Shown: one piece after another, positions 43,309 through 51,634 of the stretch
Layout of the letters: each line of letters opens with the position of its first letter
Position numbering within the stretch: the first letter of the stretch is position 1
Origin: Candidatus Aquidulcis sp.
Lineage (GTDB): Bacteria > Chloroflexota > Anaerolineae > Anaerolineales > UBA4823
Length of the DNA: 63,091 nucleotides
Direction: 5' to 3'
Assembly: GCA_020723385.1 (NCBI GenBank)
Contig: DYIZ01000015.1
Location: forward strand, 1-63,091
Program-made: the position numbers and the translations under genes
Notes under the pieces: generated by a model
What the model saw: the letters and a program-made list of their open reading frames with translations, nothing else
Database searches by the model: none
What the model was told of the DNA's origin: nothing

Positions 43309-43390
43309 TGCGCTGGGGGGGACTTGAACCCCCACGGCTCTCGCCACATGGCCCTCAACCATGCCTGTCTGCCAATTCCAGCACCAGCGC
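43309..43390 (-). tRNA. tRNA-Leu (anticodon GAG)
   Basis: 82 bases on the minus strand. The acceptor stem GCGCTGG/CCAGCGC is perfect with discriminator A at 43309; CCA is not encoded. The anticodon stem is CATGG/CCATG round the loop TTGAGGG, giving anticodon GAG (Leu, codons CUC/CUU). A long variable arm (class II) with GGCGAGAGCC and a T-arm GGGGGTTCAAGTCCCCC complete the fold. A hairpin with a U-run lies just downstream. Confidence 0.93.
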
Positions 43391-43426
43391 GGGCGGATGT
43401 ATTATAATCGGGTCTACTTTCTTGTC

Positions 43427-43467
43427 AAGTTGAAGGTTAGCCTATTACCTTCAACCTGTTACCTGAA
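43427..43467. repeat. Short heptamer inverted array before plsX
   Basis: AAGTTGA, AGGTTAG (43427-43440), spacer CCTATT, then ACCTTCA, ACCTGTT, ACCTGAA (43447-43467). Seven-base steps with inverted arms, related in sequence to the arrays at 54173 and 55012. It lies between tRNA-Leu and the plsX ribosome-binding site. Confidence 0.6.
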
Positions 43468-43490
43468 AATCATCGCCAAAGGAGAAAGAC

Positions 43491-44531
43491 ATGCGTATTG
43501 TCCTGGATGCAATGGGGAGCGACACCTGCCCCGAGCCGGAAGTCGTCGCCGCCCTCGAAGCGGCCCGCCTCTTCGGGGAGGAGATCATCCTCGTCGGCCC
43601 GGCAGACCAACTGCGGCCTCGGTTGACCGCTCTGGGCGGAGAAAACCCGCTCGTCAGAATCGTCCACGCTCCCGATGTCATCACAATGGAGGATAAGGGC
43701 CTCGGCCTGGCGCTTAAAGCCAAACGCCGCGAAGCCAAGACATCCATGGCAATTGGGATTGATTTCGTCAAAGATGGGGCTGCTGATGCCTTCGTCACCG
43801 CAGGCAACACGGGCGGTGCGATGGCTACCGCGTACTACCGCCTGGGCACGATCCCCGGCGTCGAGCGCCCCGGCCTGACGGCGCTCTTCCCCAACAAAAC
43901 CGGCTTTTGCACCGTTCTGGATATCGGCGCGAATCCCGATTGCAAGCCCGAGCATTTGCTGGTGTTTGCCATCATGGGATCGGTTTTCAGCCAGAAAGTG
44001 CGCGGCGTTCAGTCGCCGCGGGTCGGGCTGATCTCGAATGGCGAAGAAGCTGGCAAAGGCAACGAGCTGGTCAAAGGCGCTTACCCGCTGCTGGCAGCCA
44101 GTGGATTGAACTTCGTCGGCAACCTGGAAGGCAAGGAAATCTTTGGAGGCGAGGCCGATGTTGTGGTAGCGGATGGCTTTACCGGCAATGTGCTGCTCAA
44201 AACCAGCGAGGCGGTTGCCAAATTGATGTCGGACCTAATCAAGGAAGAGATCAAAAACTCGAAGAGCCTGGGGGCCAAAATCGGCGGGCTGCTGGTCAAG
44301 CCGGTTCTAAAAAATATGATGAAGAAGAAACTGGATCCCGCCGAAGTCGGCGCGGCGCTGTTGTTGGGGGTCAACGGGCTGGTATACATCGGCCACGGGC
44401 GGTCAGACTCTCGGGCGATGGTATCCGCAATCCGGGTGGCGCGCCAGGCCGTGGATGCCAAACTGCTCGACGCCGTCCGCCAGGCCATCCAGGAACGACT
44501 GACAACTCAAAAAATTCAGGAGGCAGTATGA
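43491..44531 (+). CDS. plsX: Phosphate acyltransferase PlsX
   Basis: 346 residues. The N-terminus MRIVLDAMGSD is the PlsX signature; further family pieces are AFVTAGNTGGAMA, PALTALFPN-type segment ERPGLTALFPNKTG, VLDIGANPDCKPEHL and DVVVADGFTGNVLLKTSE. It makes acyl-phosphate from acyl-ACP and phosphate for phospholipid synthesis, at the inner face of the membrane. AAAGGAG lies before the ATG. The stop overlaps the start of fabF (ATGA), so both fatty-acid/phospholipid genes are translated together. Confidence 0.96.
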   Translation: MRIVLDAMGSDTCPEPEVVAALEAARLFGEEIILVGPADQLRPRLTALGGENPLVRIVHAPDVITMEDKGLGLALKAKRREAKTSMAIGIDFVKDGAADAFVTAGNTGGAMATAYYRLGTIPGVERPGLTALFPNKTGFCTVLDIGANPDCKPEHLLVFAIMGSVFSQKVRGVQSPRVGLISNGEEAGKGNELVKGAYPLLAASGLNFVGNLEGKEIFGGEADVVVADGFTGNVLLKTSEAVAKLMSDLIKEEIKNSKSLGAKIGGLLVKPVLKNMMKKKLDPAEVGAALLLGVNGLVYIGHGRSDSRAMVSAIRVARQAVDAKLLDAVRQAIQERLTTQKIQEAV

Positions 44532-45775
44532 AACGACCCAGAGTGGTCATCACCGGTTTAGGGGCCATCACAGTACTCGGCCCATCTGTAGAGCAGTTCT
44601 GGGATGGACTGATCAATGGGCGGTCCGGCATCCGCCGCATCACACAATTCGATGCGAGCGGCCTCCCCTGCCAGATTGCGGGAGAAATCCCGCAGTTCGA
44701 GCCGGGCAATTACATGGATCGTAAAGAAGCGCGGCGGGTATCCCGCTCGTCGCAGGTGCAATTGGCTGCCGCCGTTCAGGCAGTGGCTGACGCCGGGCTG
44801 CCCAATACCATGCCAGACCCGGAACGCAGCGGTGTGGTTTGCGGCACGGCCATGGGCGGCGTCGAACGCGTGGATGAAGGCATCACCACTCTACGGACGC
44901 TGGGATTCGACCGGGTGAATCCCTTCACTGTCGGGGCTGGAATCCCCAACCTGGGGGCATTCCTCATCTCCGAGAAATTTCACTGCCTGGGGCCGAGCAG
45001 CACCATCACTACCGCCTGCGCCGCCGGAACGCAAGCGGTCGGCGAGGCGGCAGAAGTCATCCGGCGCGGCGCAGCCGACATCATCATCACTGGCGGCGCT
45101 GAAGCGCTCATCAAAGACTTTGCCATTAGCGGGTTCTGCGCCATGCGCGCCCTGCCTTTGAACTACAACGACCAGCCCGAAAAAGCCTCCCGCCCGTTCG
45201 ACGCCAAGCGGGAAGGCTTTATTTTCTCCGAAGGCGCAGCGGCGCTGGTCCTCGAGCGGCTGGATACTGCTCTGGCGCGCGGCGCTCGCATCTATGCCGA
45301 AATCATCGGGCAAGGCGCATCGGCAGATGCCTATCATATCGCCGCGCCAGACCCGGAGGCGGCCGGCCCTGCCCGGGCTATGCGCTGGGCTATCGCCGAC
45401 GCAGGGATTGATCCCACCGAGGTGGACTACATCAACGCCCACGGCACATCCACGCCCCTCAACGATGTCACCGAGACACGCGCGATCAAAAAAGTTTTCG
45501 GCGACCATGCCTACAAACTGGCGATCAGCTCGACCAAGTCCATGATCGGCCACGCCATGGGCGCATCGGGCGCGCTGGAGGCGATTGTGTGCGCGCTGAC
45601 GGTTTCGAAGAACATGATCCACCCAACAATTAATTACGAAAACCCCGATCCGGAATGCGATCTGGATTACACGCCAAACAAACCCTGCCAGCGTGAGGTC
45701 AGAGTGGCCCTGTCGAATTCCTTCGGCCTGGGCGGTCAAAATGCCTGTCTGGTGCTCAAAAAATACGTGGAGTAA
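44528..45775 (+). CDS. fabF: Beta-ketoacyl-ACP synthase II
   Basis: 415 residues from ATG 44528, which overlaps the plsX TGA and has AGGAGG just upstream. Catalytic residues are Cys164 in TTACAAGTQAVGEA, the first His in NAHGTSTPLNDV and the second His in KSMIGHAMGASGALEAI (the common form is GHLLGAAG). The N-terminus RVVITGLGAITVLG and C-terminus NSFGLGGQNACLVLK are typical. It elongates acyl-ACP with malonyl-ACP in fatty-acid synthesis. Confidence 0.96.
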   Translation: MKRPRVVITGLGAITVLGPSVEQFWDGLINGRSGIRRITQFDASGLPCQIAGEIPQFEPGNYMDRKEARRVSRSSQVQLAAAVQAVADAGLPNTMPDPERSGVVCGTAMGGVERVDEGITTLRTLGFDRVNPFTVGAGIPNLGAFLISEKFHCLGPSSTITTACAAGTQAVGEAAEVIRRGAADIIITGGAEALIKDFAISGFCAMRALPLNYNDQPEKASRPFDAKREGFIFSEGAAALVLERLDTALARGARIYAEIIGQGASADAYHIAAPDPEAAGPARAMRWAIADAGIDPTEVDYINAHGTSTPLNDVTETRAIKKVFGDHAYKLAISSTKSMIGHAMGASGALEAIVCALTVSKNMIHPTINYENPDPECDLDYTPNKPCQREVRVALSNSFGLGGQNACLVLKKYVE

Positions 45776-45777
45776 TC

Positions 45778-46473
45778 ATGAAAATTGTCGCTAACACGAA
45801 ATTGATTCGCCGAAACTCACTGATTGGGCAAATTACAATATTCTCCAGTTTAGCCATCCTGGTCGGGTCGTTCCTGATTTCGATACGGTATCCGAATCTG
45901 TACATCATCGCCTACGTGGGCTTGTTGCTCGGATTCGTGCTCACCCAGGTCGGGATCTATTACGGCAGCCGGTTCGGGCGCAGCCCGCGTCCCGATGAGA
46001 TGCTCAACAAATCCCTGGAAGGCATGGATAACCGGTATTCGATTTATCATTACATTTTGCCTGTGCCCCATGTGTTGATCGGCCCGGCAGGTATCTGGGT
46101 GCTCCAGCCGAAACAACAACTTGGCAAAGTGACTTACGAGAAGAACCGCTGGAAGATCAAGGGGGGCGGGGTAATCCAGGGGTATCTGCGCCTCTTTGGG
46201 CAGGAGGGGATCGGCCGCCCCGATTTGGAGGTCAAAACCGAGGTCGAAAACACCGAAAAATACCTTCACAAGGTACTGCCCGACGTTGAGCTTCCTGCCA
46301 TCCAGGCCGTGCTGGTCTTTACTCACCCCCAAACTGTGATCGAGGCTGATGAAGCGCCAATCCCAACCGTTTCCGCAGCCCGGCTCAAAGAATATATCCG
46401 ATCAACGGCCAAAGGGAAAACCATCTCCCCTGAGAAAGTAAAAGAAATCACATCTGCACTGGGAGAAGGGTGA
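45778..46473 (+). CDS. Two-TM protein with NERD-like domain
   Basis: 231 residues, beginning three bases after the fabF stop. Two membrane helices (about 17-40 and 43-62) are followed by a cytoplasmic domain with HYILPVPHVLIGPAGIWVLQPKQQLGKV. That resembles the start of NERD (nuclease-related) domains, in which a beta strand, an acidic residue and a lysine follow a conserved 'hvlvgp-G' turn. The catalytic acidic residue of a true nuclease is not clear to me, so the NERD match is tentative. Position after plsX-fabF suggests co-transcription rather than shared function. Confidence 0.6.
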   Translation: MKIVANTKLIRRNSLIGQITIFSSLAILVGSFLISIRYPNLYIIAYVGLLLGFVLTQVGIYYGSRFGRSPRPDEMLNKSLEGMDNRYSIYHYILPVPHVLIGPAGIWVLQPKQQLGKVTYEKNRWKIKGGGVIQGYLRLFGQEGIGRPDLEVKTEVENTEKYLHKVLPDVELPAIQAVLVFTHPQTVIEADEAPIPTVSAARLKEYIRSTAKGKTISPEKVKEITSALGEG

Positions 46474-46526
46474 TACTCGATCAAGCAGGTGTTGGGTTAC
46501 GAAAATTTAGCCCAAAGGAAAACAAA

Positions 46527-46805
46527 ATGAGACCGACACAGCAAGAGGAACTCAAACAGCGAAAACAAGAGCGGCAGGAATTAGAGCTCCAACAGGAACA
46601 GAGACGAAAACTGCAACAAGAGGAGCAACAAGAACTGGAGAAGCAACAGGAACTGAAGCGAAAGCTGCAGCAGCAAGAACAGCAGCAATTGGACCTGCAA
46701 GGAGAACAGAAACGAAAACTGCGGCAGCAGGAGCAGCAGCAAGTGGATGTGCAAGGAGAAAAGAAACGTAAGCTGCGGCAGCAGGAACAGCAAGATAAGA
46801 AATAG
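46527..46805 (+). CDS. Gln-rich helical protein of four 18-residue repeats
   Basis: 92 residues from ATG 46527, preceded by AAAGGA. After an 18-residue lead the protein consists of four tandem repeats of exactly 18 residues, with consensus (L/V)(D/E)xQxExKRKLxQQEQQ(D/E/Q), and ends KK. The composition is almost wholly Gln, Glu, Lys, Arg and Leu, so it should form a long single helix or coiled coil; 18 residues equal five helical turns. The DNA repeats every 54 bases. I know no family. It follows the NERD-like gene and ends at a strong bidirectional terminator. Confidence 0.6.
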   Translation: MRPTQQEELKQRKQERQELELQQEQRRKLQQEEQQELEKQQELKRKLQQQEQQQLDLQGEQKRKLRQQEQQQVDVQGEKKRKLRQQEQQDKK

Positions 46806-46840
46806 CCAAAGCCGAAACCAAATCGCTGCCAGAACCGAAA

Positions 46841-46883
46841 GAATCAAAAACGACCGGCCTGTTCAACCGGTCGTTTTTGATTC
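46841..46883. terminator. Bidirectional terminator, perfect 17-bp stem
   Basis: GAATCAAAAACGACCGG (46841-46857) and its exact reverse complement (46867-46883) flank a nine-base loop. Both strands read CGTTTTTGATTC after the stem core, giving a U-run in each direction. It lies between convergent genes. Confidence 0.85.
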
Positions 46884-46893
46884 AGGTGATTTC

Positions 46894-47967
46894 TTACCCT
46901 TTGAGGAACGTTTCGACTGCTTCTTTGCTGATGCGATAAGCGCTGCCGAGCTTCTTGGCTTTGAGATCGCCAGCGGTGATCGCAGCAATCACATCCTCTT
47001 CGGATACCCGCAGGACTTGAGCCGCCTCAGCCGGAGTCATCACGGCTGGCATCCCGCCTGCTGAAGGCGCGGGAGTGGGCGCAGCCGCCGGAGCGCCGCC
47101 GCCCGGAGGCGTGCCAGCGCCGGTCATCCCGGAGAGCGCCTGGCCCATCACCTGGCCAATCCCCAAACCAGCGCCGATGCCTGCCGTGAGGCCCGCGCCG
47201 CCGCTCGGATTTTGCGCGGCATCCCGCAGCGCATCTGCCGCCTGGAGCTGGGTGTAGGTTTGCATATCCAGCATACCCATCGCCCGCAGTTCTTCCGCCG
47301 ATTTGGTGGAGGGTTTGAGATTCTCGAGGTAGAAGGTCTTGAGCGTCAGGCCAATCGCGCCGAAATCATCCTGCGCCTTCGCCCGAACGCCCGCCCCGAT
47401 CTCCTCGGTCAGCCCGATCAATTCTGGAACGGTGTGCTTGGCAGCCGTCTCGCCGAGCAGGTCTTGCAGCTTGGAGAGCAGCATCGAGCGCATACGGGCT
47501 TCGATGTCTTCCGTGCGGAAAACGCCCTGCGCGCCGACCAACTGTGTGACGAACTGCTGAGGGTCTTTGATCTGGAAACTGAAAGTGCCGAAGCCTTGCA
47601 GCAGCGCCACACCCAGACCCATGCCCGGATTGCGGACAATGATAGGCTGAGGCGTGCCCCACTTCTGATCGGCGAATTCGCGCATAGACACGAAGTAGAC
47701 TTCCGCCGGGAAGGGAGTCCGGTCGCTGAATACGGCTTTCCCGATCTTTTCGATCAGGAGGGGAATATTGGCCGTCATGATGGTATGCCGCCCAGGGCCA
47801 AAGGTGTCCAGGGCCACGCCATCCCGGTAGAAGACCGCCATCTGGCCGTCGCGGACGATCACCTGGGAGCCGATGCGAAAGTCGCCGGGGCCGGTCTCTG
47901 GGAAGCGATGCACAATCTCGTTGCGCATCTCATTGGGATATTCGACGATATCGAAAATTCTAGCCAT
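46894..47967 (-). CDS. SPFH-domain protein fused to an excisionase-type HTH
   Basis: 357 residues. Residues about 20-235 form an SPFH/band-7 domain of the YdjI-like ('virion core') group: SQVIVRDGQMAVFYRDG, GPGRHTI, TPFPAEVYFVS, FYLENLKPS. An Ala/Gln helix and a Gly/Pro/Ala-rich linker (about 245-310) lead to a C-terminal HTH_17/excisionase-like domain (about 310-357: MTPAEAAQVLRVSEEDVIAAI, then AYRISKEAVETFLKG). YdjI-type proteins usually end in a zinc ribbon, so the DNA-binding-type tail is odd. SPFH proteins form oligomeric rings at membranes. The upstream gene on the same strand encodes a helical protein and is probably a partner. Confidence 0.85.
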   Translation of the reverse strand: MARIFDIVEYPNEMRNEIVHRFPETGPGDFRIGSQVIVRDGQMAVFYRDGVALDTFGPGRHTIMTANIPLLIEKIGKAVFSDRTPFPAEVYFVSMREFADQKWGTPQPIIVRNPGMGLGVALLQGFGTFSFQIKDPQQFVTQLVGAQGVFRTEDIEARMRSMLLSKLQDLLGETAAKHTVPELIGLTEEIGAGVRAKAQDDFGAIGLTLKTFYLENLKPSTKSAEELRAMGMLDMQTYTQLQAADALRDAAQNPSGGAGLTAGIGAGLGIGQVMGQALSGMTGAGTPPGGGAPAAAPTPAPSAGGMPAVMTPAEAAQVLRVSEEDVIAAITAGDLKAKKLGSAYRISKEAVETFLKG

Positions 47968-48041
47968 GGCAATTTCTCCTGCTTGGATTTTTGTCGTTTG
48001 AGTGCATCTTTTGATGATGTTAGTGGGGGCGTCGAAAGCCC

Positions 48042-48569
48042 TTATCCAGCGACGACCATCTCTTCGCGGTGATCGTAAGCCTCAACACATTGCTGAGACA
48101 CCGTCTCCAGGTTGCGCAGCGCAGCATTGATGCCATCGGTGCCCACCGAGGCCTGGACGTTGTCAATGGCGCGGCCAACCTCGTCGCCCATGGTCAACAT
48201 GGTGTTATCGTATTCGTACAGCTTGGCCAGCTCGGCTTCGCCAATCTTGACGGCTTCGAACAGGCTGGAATAACCGCGCGGGGCTGTGCGAACCCGGTCG
48301 GCGAAGGTGCGCAGCTTGATCGCCGATTTCTCCAGGTTATCCACATAGCCAATCTCGCCGGCCTCGATGAATTCGCGCTGCAAAGCCGAGACACGGCCTT
48401 CCAATTCGCGGAAGCGGGTGAACATCGTGTCACGCAGCAGCTTATCGGAATCGCGGCGGGCCTGCCGCTCGATGTACCCCTTGAAGCCGGGGATTTTGCT
48501 GGCGATCTTCTTGAAAATATCCATATCGCCGGTGACAGCGCCCAAAATCTGATCTTTTAAGTCGCTCAT
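48042..48569 (-). CDS. Helical protein, putative SPFH partner
   Basis: 175 residues from ATG 48569, which has AAGGAG six bases upstream; the in-frame ATG at 48596 lacks one. The protein is predicted all-helical with charged amphipathic segments (for example RRDSDKLLRDTMFTRFRELEGRVSALQREF). I do not recognise a named family; it loosely recalls PspA- or TerB-like helical proteins, which is not enough for a call. It is the first gene of a two-gene unit with the SPFH-HTH protein (74-base gap), suggesting action on the same membrane complex. Confidence 0.6.
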   Translation of the reverse strand: MSDLKDQILGAVTGDMDIFKKIASKIPGFKGYIERQARRDSDKLLRDTMFTRFRELEGRVSALQREFIEAGEIGYVDNLEKSAIKLRTFADRVRTAPRGYSSLFEAVKIGEAELAKLYEYDNTMLTMGDEVGRAIDNVQASVGTDGINAALRNLETVSQQCVEAYDHREEMVVAG

Positions 48570-48711
48570 CGTAAACTCCTTCTTTGGATCGGTCATTTTG
48601 ATTGGAATTCCCTCAGATTATAGCCTCAGTTGCGCCCTTGCGCAACCGATTTGTGTTGACTGTCTATCTGAGTTTCCACAAATTTATACGGGAAATGCGT
48701 GAAGAAGTTGC

Positions 48712-48836
48712 GCCCCCTCCCACCTCCCCCATTTTCCAAAGTGCGGAAAATGGGGGAGGCTTCGAGCCTGCGCCAGCAAAGCCCCTCCCCCAAATACAGC
48801 GTATCTTGCTGTATTTGGGGGAGGACGGGAGGGGGC
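48712..48836. repeat. Branched palindrome (outer stem plus two hairpins)
   Basis: Outer arms GCCCCCTCCC (48712-48721) and GGGAGGGGGC (48827-48836) enclose two perfect hairpins: 48723-48759 (15-bp stem, CCTCCCCCATTTTCC) and 48784-48824 (17-bp stem, CCTCCCCCAAATACAGC). Both inner hairpins start with the same CCTCCCCC. The whole can fold into a three-way junction. Size and layout recall small non-autonomous or REP/BIME-type elements. Confidence 0.75.
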
Positions 48837-48884
48837 TGAATAACTGATCGAGTACAACAATTTTCATTTCGATTTTGCCAGACC

Positions 48885-48948
48885 AGGTGTAACGCAGTTT
48901 TGAGCCAGAAAACGGCCAGAAATCGTAGTTTTGAAGTGCGTTGCACCT
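48885..48948. repeat. Inverted repeat AGGTGTAACGCA / TGCGTTGCACCT
   Basis: Twelve-base arms with one mismatch, 40-base spacer that itself contains GTTTTGA twice. It looks like a small dispersed element or a large RNA hairpin. Confidence 0.5.
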
Positions 48949-49047
48949 TTATCCTGAGAATTGCTCCACCAACTACCAATCGTTTGACACCCTCCGCATC
49001 GGGAGGATATACTTGGAATGTCCAACGCCATAAGGAGGCCACCTGCT

Positions 49048-49380
49048 ATGAAAATCTACTGGAGCATTGCTGACATTCCCGAACTCAAGAAATTGCCTCC
49101 CAGTAAAAGAAGTGAAGTCTGGAAAGCGTGCTATTTGAAGAGCTTCAAACATTGGCAATCCTGGGTAGGTATGCTCGTATTGGGTTTGAGTTCTTGGCTA
49201 GCTTTGAAGCTATTTTTCTATCTTCTACACTTGGTGAGCCAGTGGGGGTTGCTTTTATTCCTTCCAGGATTAATTGCCATATTAGCCTTTATTGCTTCAG
49301 TCGCTTTTTTGATAAGCCAGAATTGGTTTGAACAAACCCGCCCTCATCTGCGCGATTATATCGAAAACCATACGCCATAA
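49048..49380 (+). CDS. Small two-TM membrane protein
   Basis: 110 residues from ATG 49048, with AAGGAGG upstream. A short charged N-terminus precedes two hydrophobic helices (about 40-65 and 70-95). No family recognised. It ends ten bases before the phosphofructokinase gene and is probably co-transcribed with it. Confidence 0.6.
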   Translation: MKIYWSIADIPELKKLPPSKRSEVWKACYLKSFKHWQSWVGMLVLGLSSWLALKLFFYLLHLVSQWGLLLFLPGLIAILAFIASVAFLISQNWFEQTRPHLRDYIENHTP

Positions 49381-49390
49381 GGAGTCTCCC

Positions 49391-51634
49391 ATGTCCTCTC
49401 CCCTCCCTCCCAAACGCATCGCCGTCCTCACCTCCGGCGGCGACGCACAGGGCATGAACGCCGCCCTGCGCGCCATCGTCCGCACCGCCATCGAGCGCGG
49501 CTGTGAAATTTTCGCCATCTACGAAGGCTACCAGGGCATGGTGGATGGCGGCGACCGCATCCGCCCGATGAACTGGGACTCGGTCGGCGGCATCCTCCAC
49601 AAGGGCGGCACCGTCATCGGCACCGCCCGCAGCGACGACTTCCGCACGCGTGAAGGCCGCCTGAAGGCCGCTCAAAACCTGCTCGACCACCACATTGACA
49701 ACCTCATTATCATCGGCGGCGACGGCTCGCTCACTGGCGCGAACATCTTCCGCCAGGAATGGCCCTCGCTGGTCGCTGAGTTAGCCGAAAAAGGTATCAT
49801 TACCAAAGAGATCGCCGAAAGCCACCCGCATCTCGTCATCGTCGGGTTGGTCGGCTCGATAGACAATGATTTCTACGGCACCGACATGACCATCGGAGCC
49901 GATTCGGCGCTGCACCGCATCACCGAGGCGGTGGACGCCATCACCAGCACCGCCGCCAGCCACCAGCGCACCTTCGTCATCAAAGTCATGGGGCGAAACT
50001 GCGGCTATCTGGCCCTCTACGGCGCGCTCGCCACGGGCGCCGACTGGGTGCTCATCCCAGAAGCCCCGCCCGATGTGGACAACTGGCAGCAGGTGATGGT
50101 CGAGCGCCTCAATGCAGGCCGCAAAGCCGGGCGGCGCGACAGCATCGTCATCATCGCCGAAGGGGCGCGCGACAAATACGGCAACTATATCGGCTCCTCC
50201 GATGTCCAGAAAGTGCTCGAAGAAGCCCTGGGCGAAGAAGTGCGCGTCACCATGCTCGGTCACGTGCAGCGCGGCGGCGCGCCGAGCGCCTTCGACCGCA
50301 ACCTGGGGACGCTGATGGGTTACGCGGCGGTCGAGACCGTGCTCACCGCCAAACCCGACGACGAGCCGGTGGTAATGGGCTTCAAAGGCAACCGCATCAA
50401 TAAAACCCCGTTGATCGAATGCGTGGAAAAAACCCGCGCCGTGGCCGAAGCCATCGCCGCCAAAGATTACGAGCGGGCCATGGAGCTGCGCACCAGCTCG
50501 TTCAAAGACGCTTTCCGCACGCTGAAAGTCATGGTTCGGGCGCTGCCGCACACCCCCGAGCCAGGGCAGTCTCGCTATCGCCTGGCCGTACTCAATGCGG
50601 GCGCGCCCGCCCCCGGGATGAATACCGCCGTCCGGGCCGCCGTCCGACTTGGGGCTGACAAAGGTCACACCATCCTGGGCATCTGTAATGGCTTCCAGGG
50701 TTTCGCCGACGGCGAGATTAACGAGATGAATTGGATGAGCGTCAACGGCTGGGCCTCGATTCGCGGCTCCGCGCTGGGAACCAGCCGCCGCGTCCCCGCC
50801 GGGTCTGACCTGTACGCACTGGCGCGCGCTATCGAGAAGAACAACATCCAGGCGCTGCTCGTCATCGGCGGGTGGCCGGCTTACGAGGCGGCTTACAAGC
50901 TGTTCACCGAGCGTAAAAACTTTACGGCATTCGACATTCCGACCGTCTGTCTGCCAGCCAGCATCAACAACAACCTGCCCGGCTCAGAATTGAGCATCGG
51001 CGCGGACACAGCCCTGAACAGCATCGCCGAGGCGGTGGACAAGATCAAGCAGTCGGCGGTGGCCTCGCGGCGGGTGTTCGTCGTCGAGGTGATGGGGCAT
51101 TACTGCGGCTATCTGACCTTGATGAGCGGCCTGGCGACCGGGGCCGAAAGGGTTTACCTCCACGAGGAGGGGGTCACCATCCGGGATTTGACACACGATG
51201 TCGAGAAGCTGGTCAACGGGTTCAAATCGGGTAAACGGCTGGGGTTGATGATCCGCAACGAGTACGCCAACCCCGTCTATACCACCCCCTTCATGCGCGA
51301 TCTCTTCGAGGAGGAGGCTCACGATCTCTTCGATGTGCGTCAGGCGATCCTGGGCCACTTGCAGCAGGGCGGCGACCCCTCGCCGTTCGACCGCATCCAG
51401 GCCACGCGTTACGCCCGCCTGTGCCTCGACTTCCTGATCGAAGCCTGCAACAAGGGCGACACCCCCAATGCCTTCATCGGCCTGGAATCCGGGCAGATCC
51501 GCTTCCACGATATGCTCGATTTCCCGCGAATGATTGACGAGGTTCGCCAGCGTCCGAAGCAGCAGTGGTGGCTGGATTTGCGCCCGATTGCCAAGCTGTT
51601 AGCGCAGCCGGGGCCGACAGGCGCTGTAGCCTAG
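49391..51634 (+). CDS. Tandem (eukaryotic-type) 6-phosphofructokinase
   Basis: 747 residues from ATG 49391 with GGAG upstream. Two PFK domains are fused head to tail (about 8-390 and 396-740). The N-half has the ATP loop TSGGDAQGMN and a catalytic motif GSIDND with Asp158. The C-half has NAGAPAPGMN in place of the ATP loop and SINNN with Asn526 where the catalytic Asp should be. The C-half pieces GAPAPGMN, PGSELSIGADTALN and LGHLQQGGDPSPFDR closely match the C-terminal, regulatory half of animal and fungal PFK-1. So one half should be catalytic (fructose-6-phosphate to fructose-1,6-bisphosphate) and the other an allosteric descendant. Ordinary bacterial PfkA is about 320 residues and not duplicated. 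Confidence 0.92.
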   Translation: MSSPLPPKRIAVLTSGGDAQGMNAALRAIVRTAIERGCEIFAIYEGYQGMVDGGDRIRPMNWDSVGGILHKGGTVIGTARSDDFRTREGRLKAAQNLLDHHIDNLIIIGGDGSLTGANIFRQEWPSLVAELAEKGIITKEIAESHPHLVIVGLVGSIDNDFYGTDMTIGADSALHRITEAVDAITSTAASHQRTFVIKVMGRNCGYLALYGALATGADWVLIPEAPPDVDNWQQVMVERLNAGRKAGRRDSIVIIAEGARDKYGNYIGSSDVQKVLEEALGEEVRVTMLGHVQRGGAPSAFDRNLGTLMGYAAVETVLTAKPDDEPVVMGFKGNRINKTPLIECVEKTRAVAEAIAAKDYERAMELRTSSFKDAFRTLKVMVRALPHTPEPGQSRYRLAVLNAGAPAPGMNTAVRAAVRLGADKGHTILGICNGFQGFADGEINEMNWMSVNGWASIRGSALGTSRRVPAGSDLYALARAIEKNNIQALLVIGGWPAYEAAYKLFTERKNFTAFDIPTVCLPASINNNLPGSELSIGADTALNSIAEAVDKIKQSAVASRRVFVVEVMGHYCGYLTLMSGLATGAERVYLHEEGVTIRDLTHDVEKLVNGFKSGKRLGLMIRNEYANPVYTTPFMRDLFEEEAHDLFDVRQAILGHLQQGGDPSPFDRIQATRYARLCLDFLIEACNKGDTPNAFIGLESGQIRFHDMLDFPRMIDEVRQRPKQQWWLDLRPIAKLLAQPGPTGAVA

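Larger units (their letters stand above)
48570..49047. other. 478-bp gene-free stretch rich in inverted repeats
   Basis: No coding region is supported. From left to right: the start region of the minus-strand helical gene with a G/C-rich TTGCGCCCTTGCGCAA palindrome near 48627, the 125-base branched palindrome 48712-48836, the inverted repeat 48885-48948, and the leader of the plus-strand gene at 49048 with AAGGAGG. Promoters for both divergent units should lie here. Confidence 0.6.

Noticed and set aside
43907-44527. Upstream in-frame extension of fabF
   Set aside because: It lies wholly inside plsX; the true fabF start overlaps the plsX stop and has AGGAGG.
46581-46847. Leu/Phe-rich minus-strand frame that looks like a membrane protein
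   Set aside because: It is the complement of Gln-rich repeats (CAG read as CTG), opposite a gene with a proper start site and a repeat structure that makes sense only on the plus strand.
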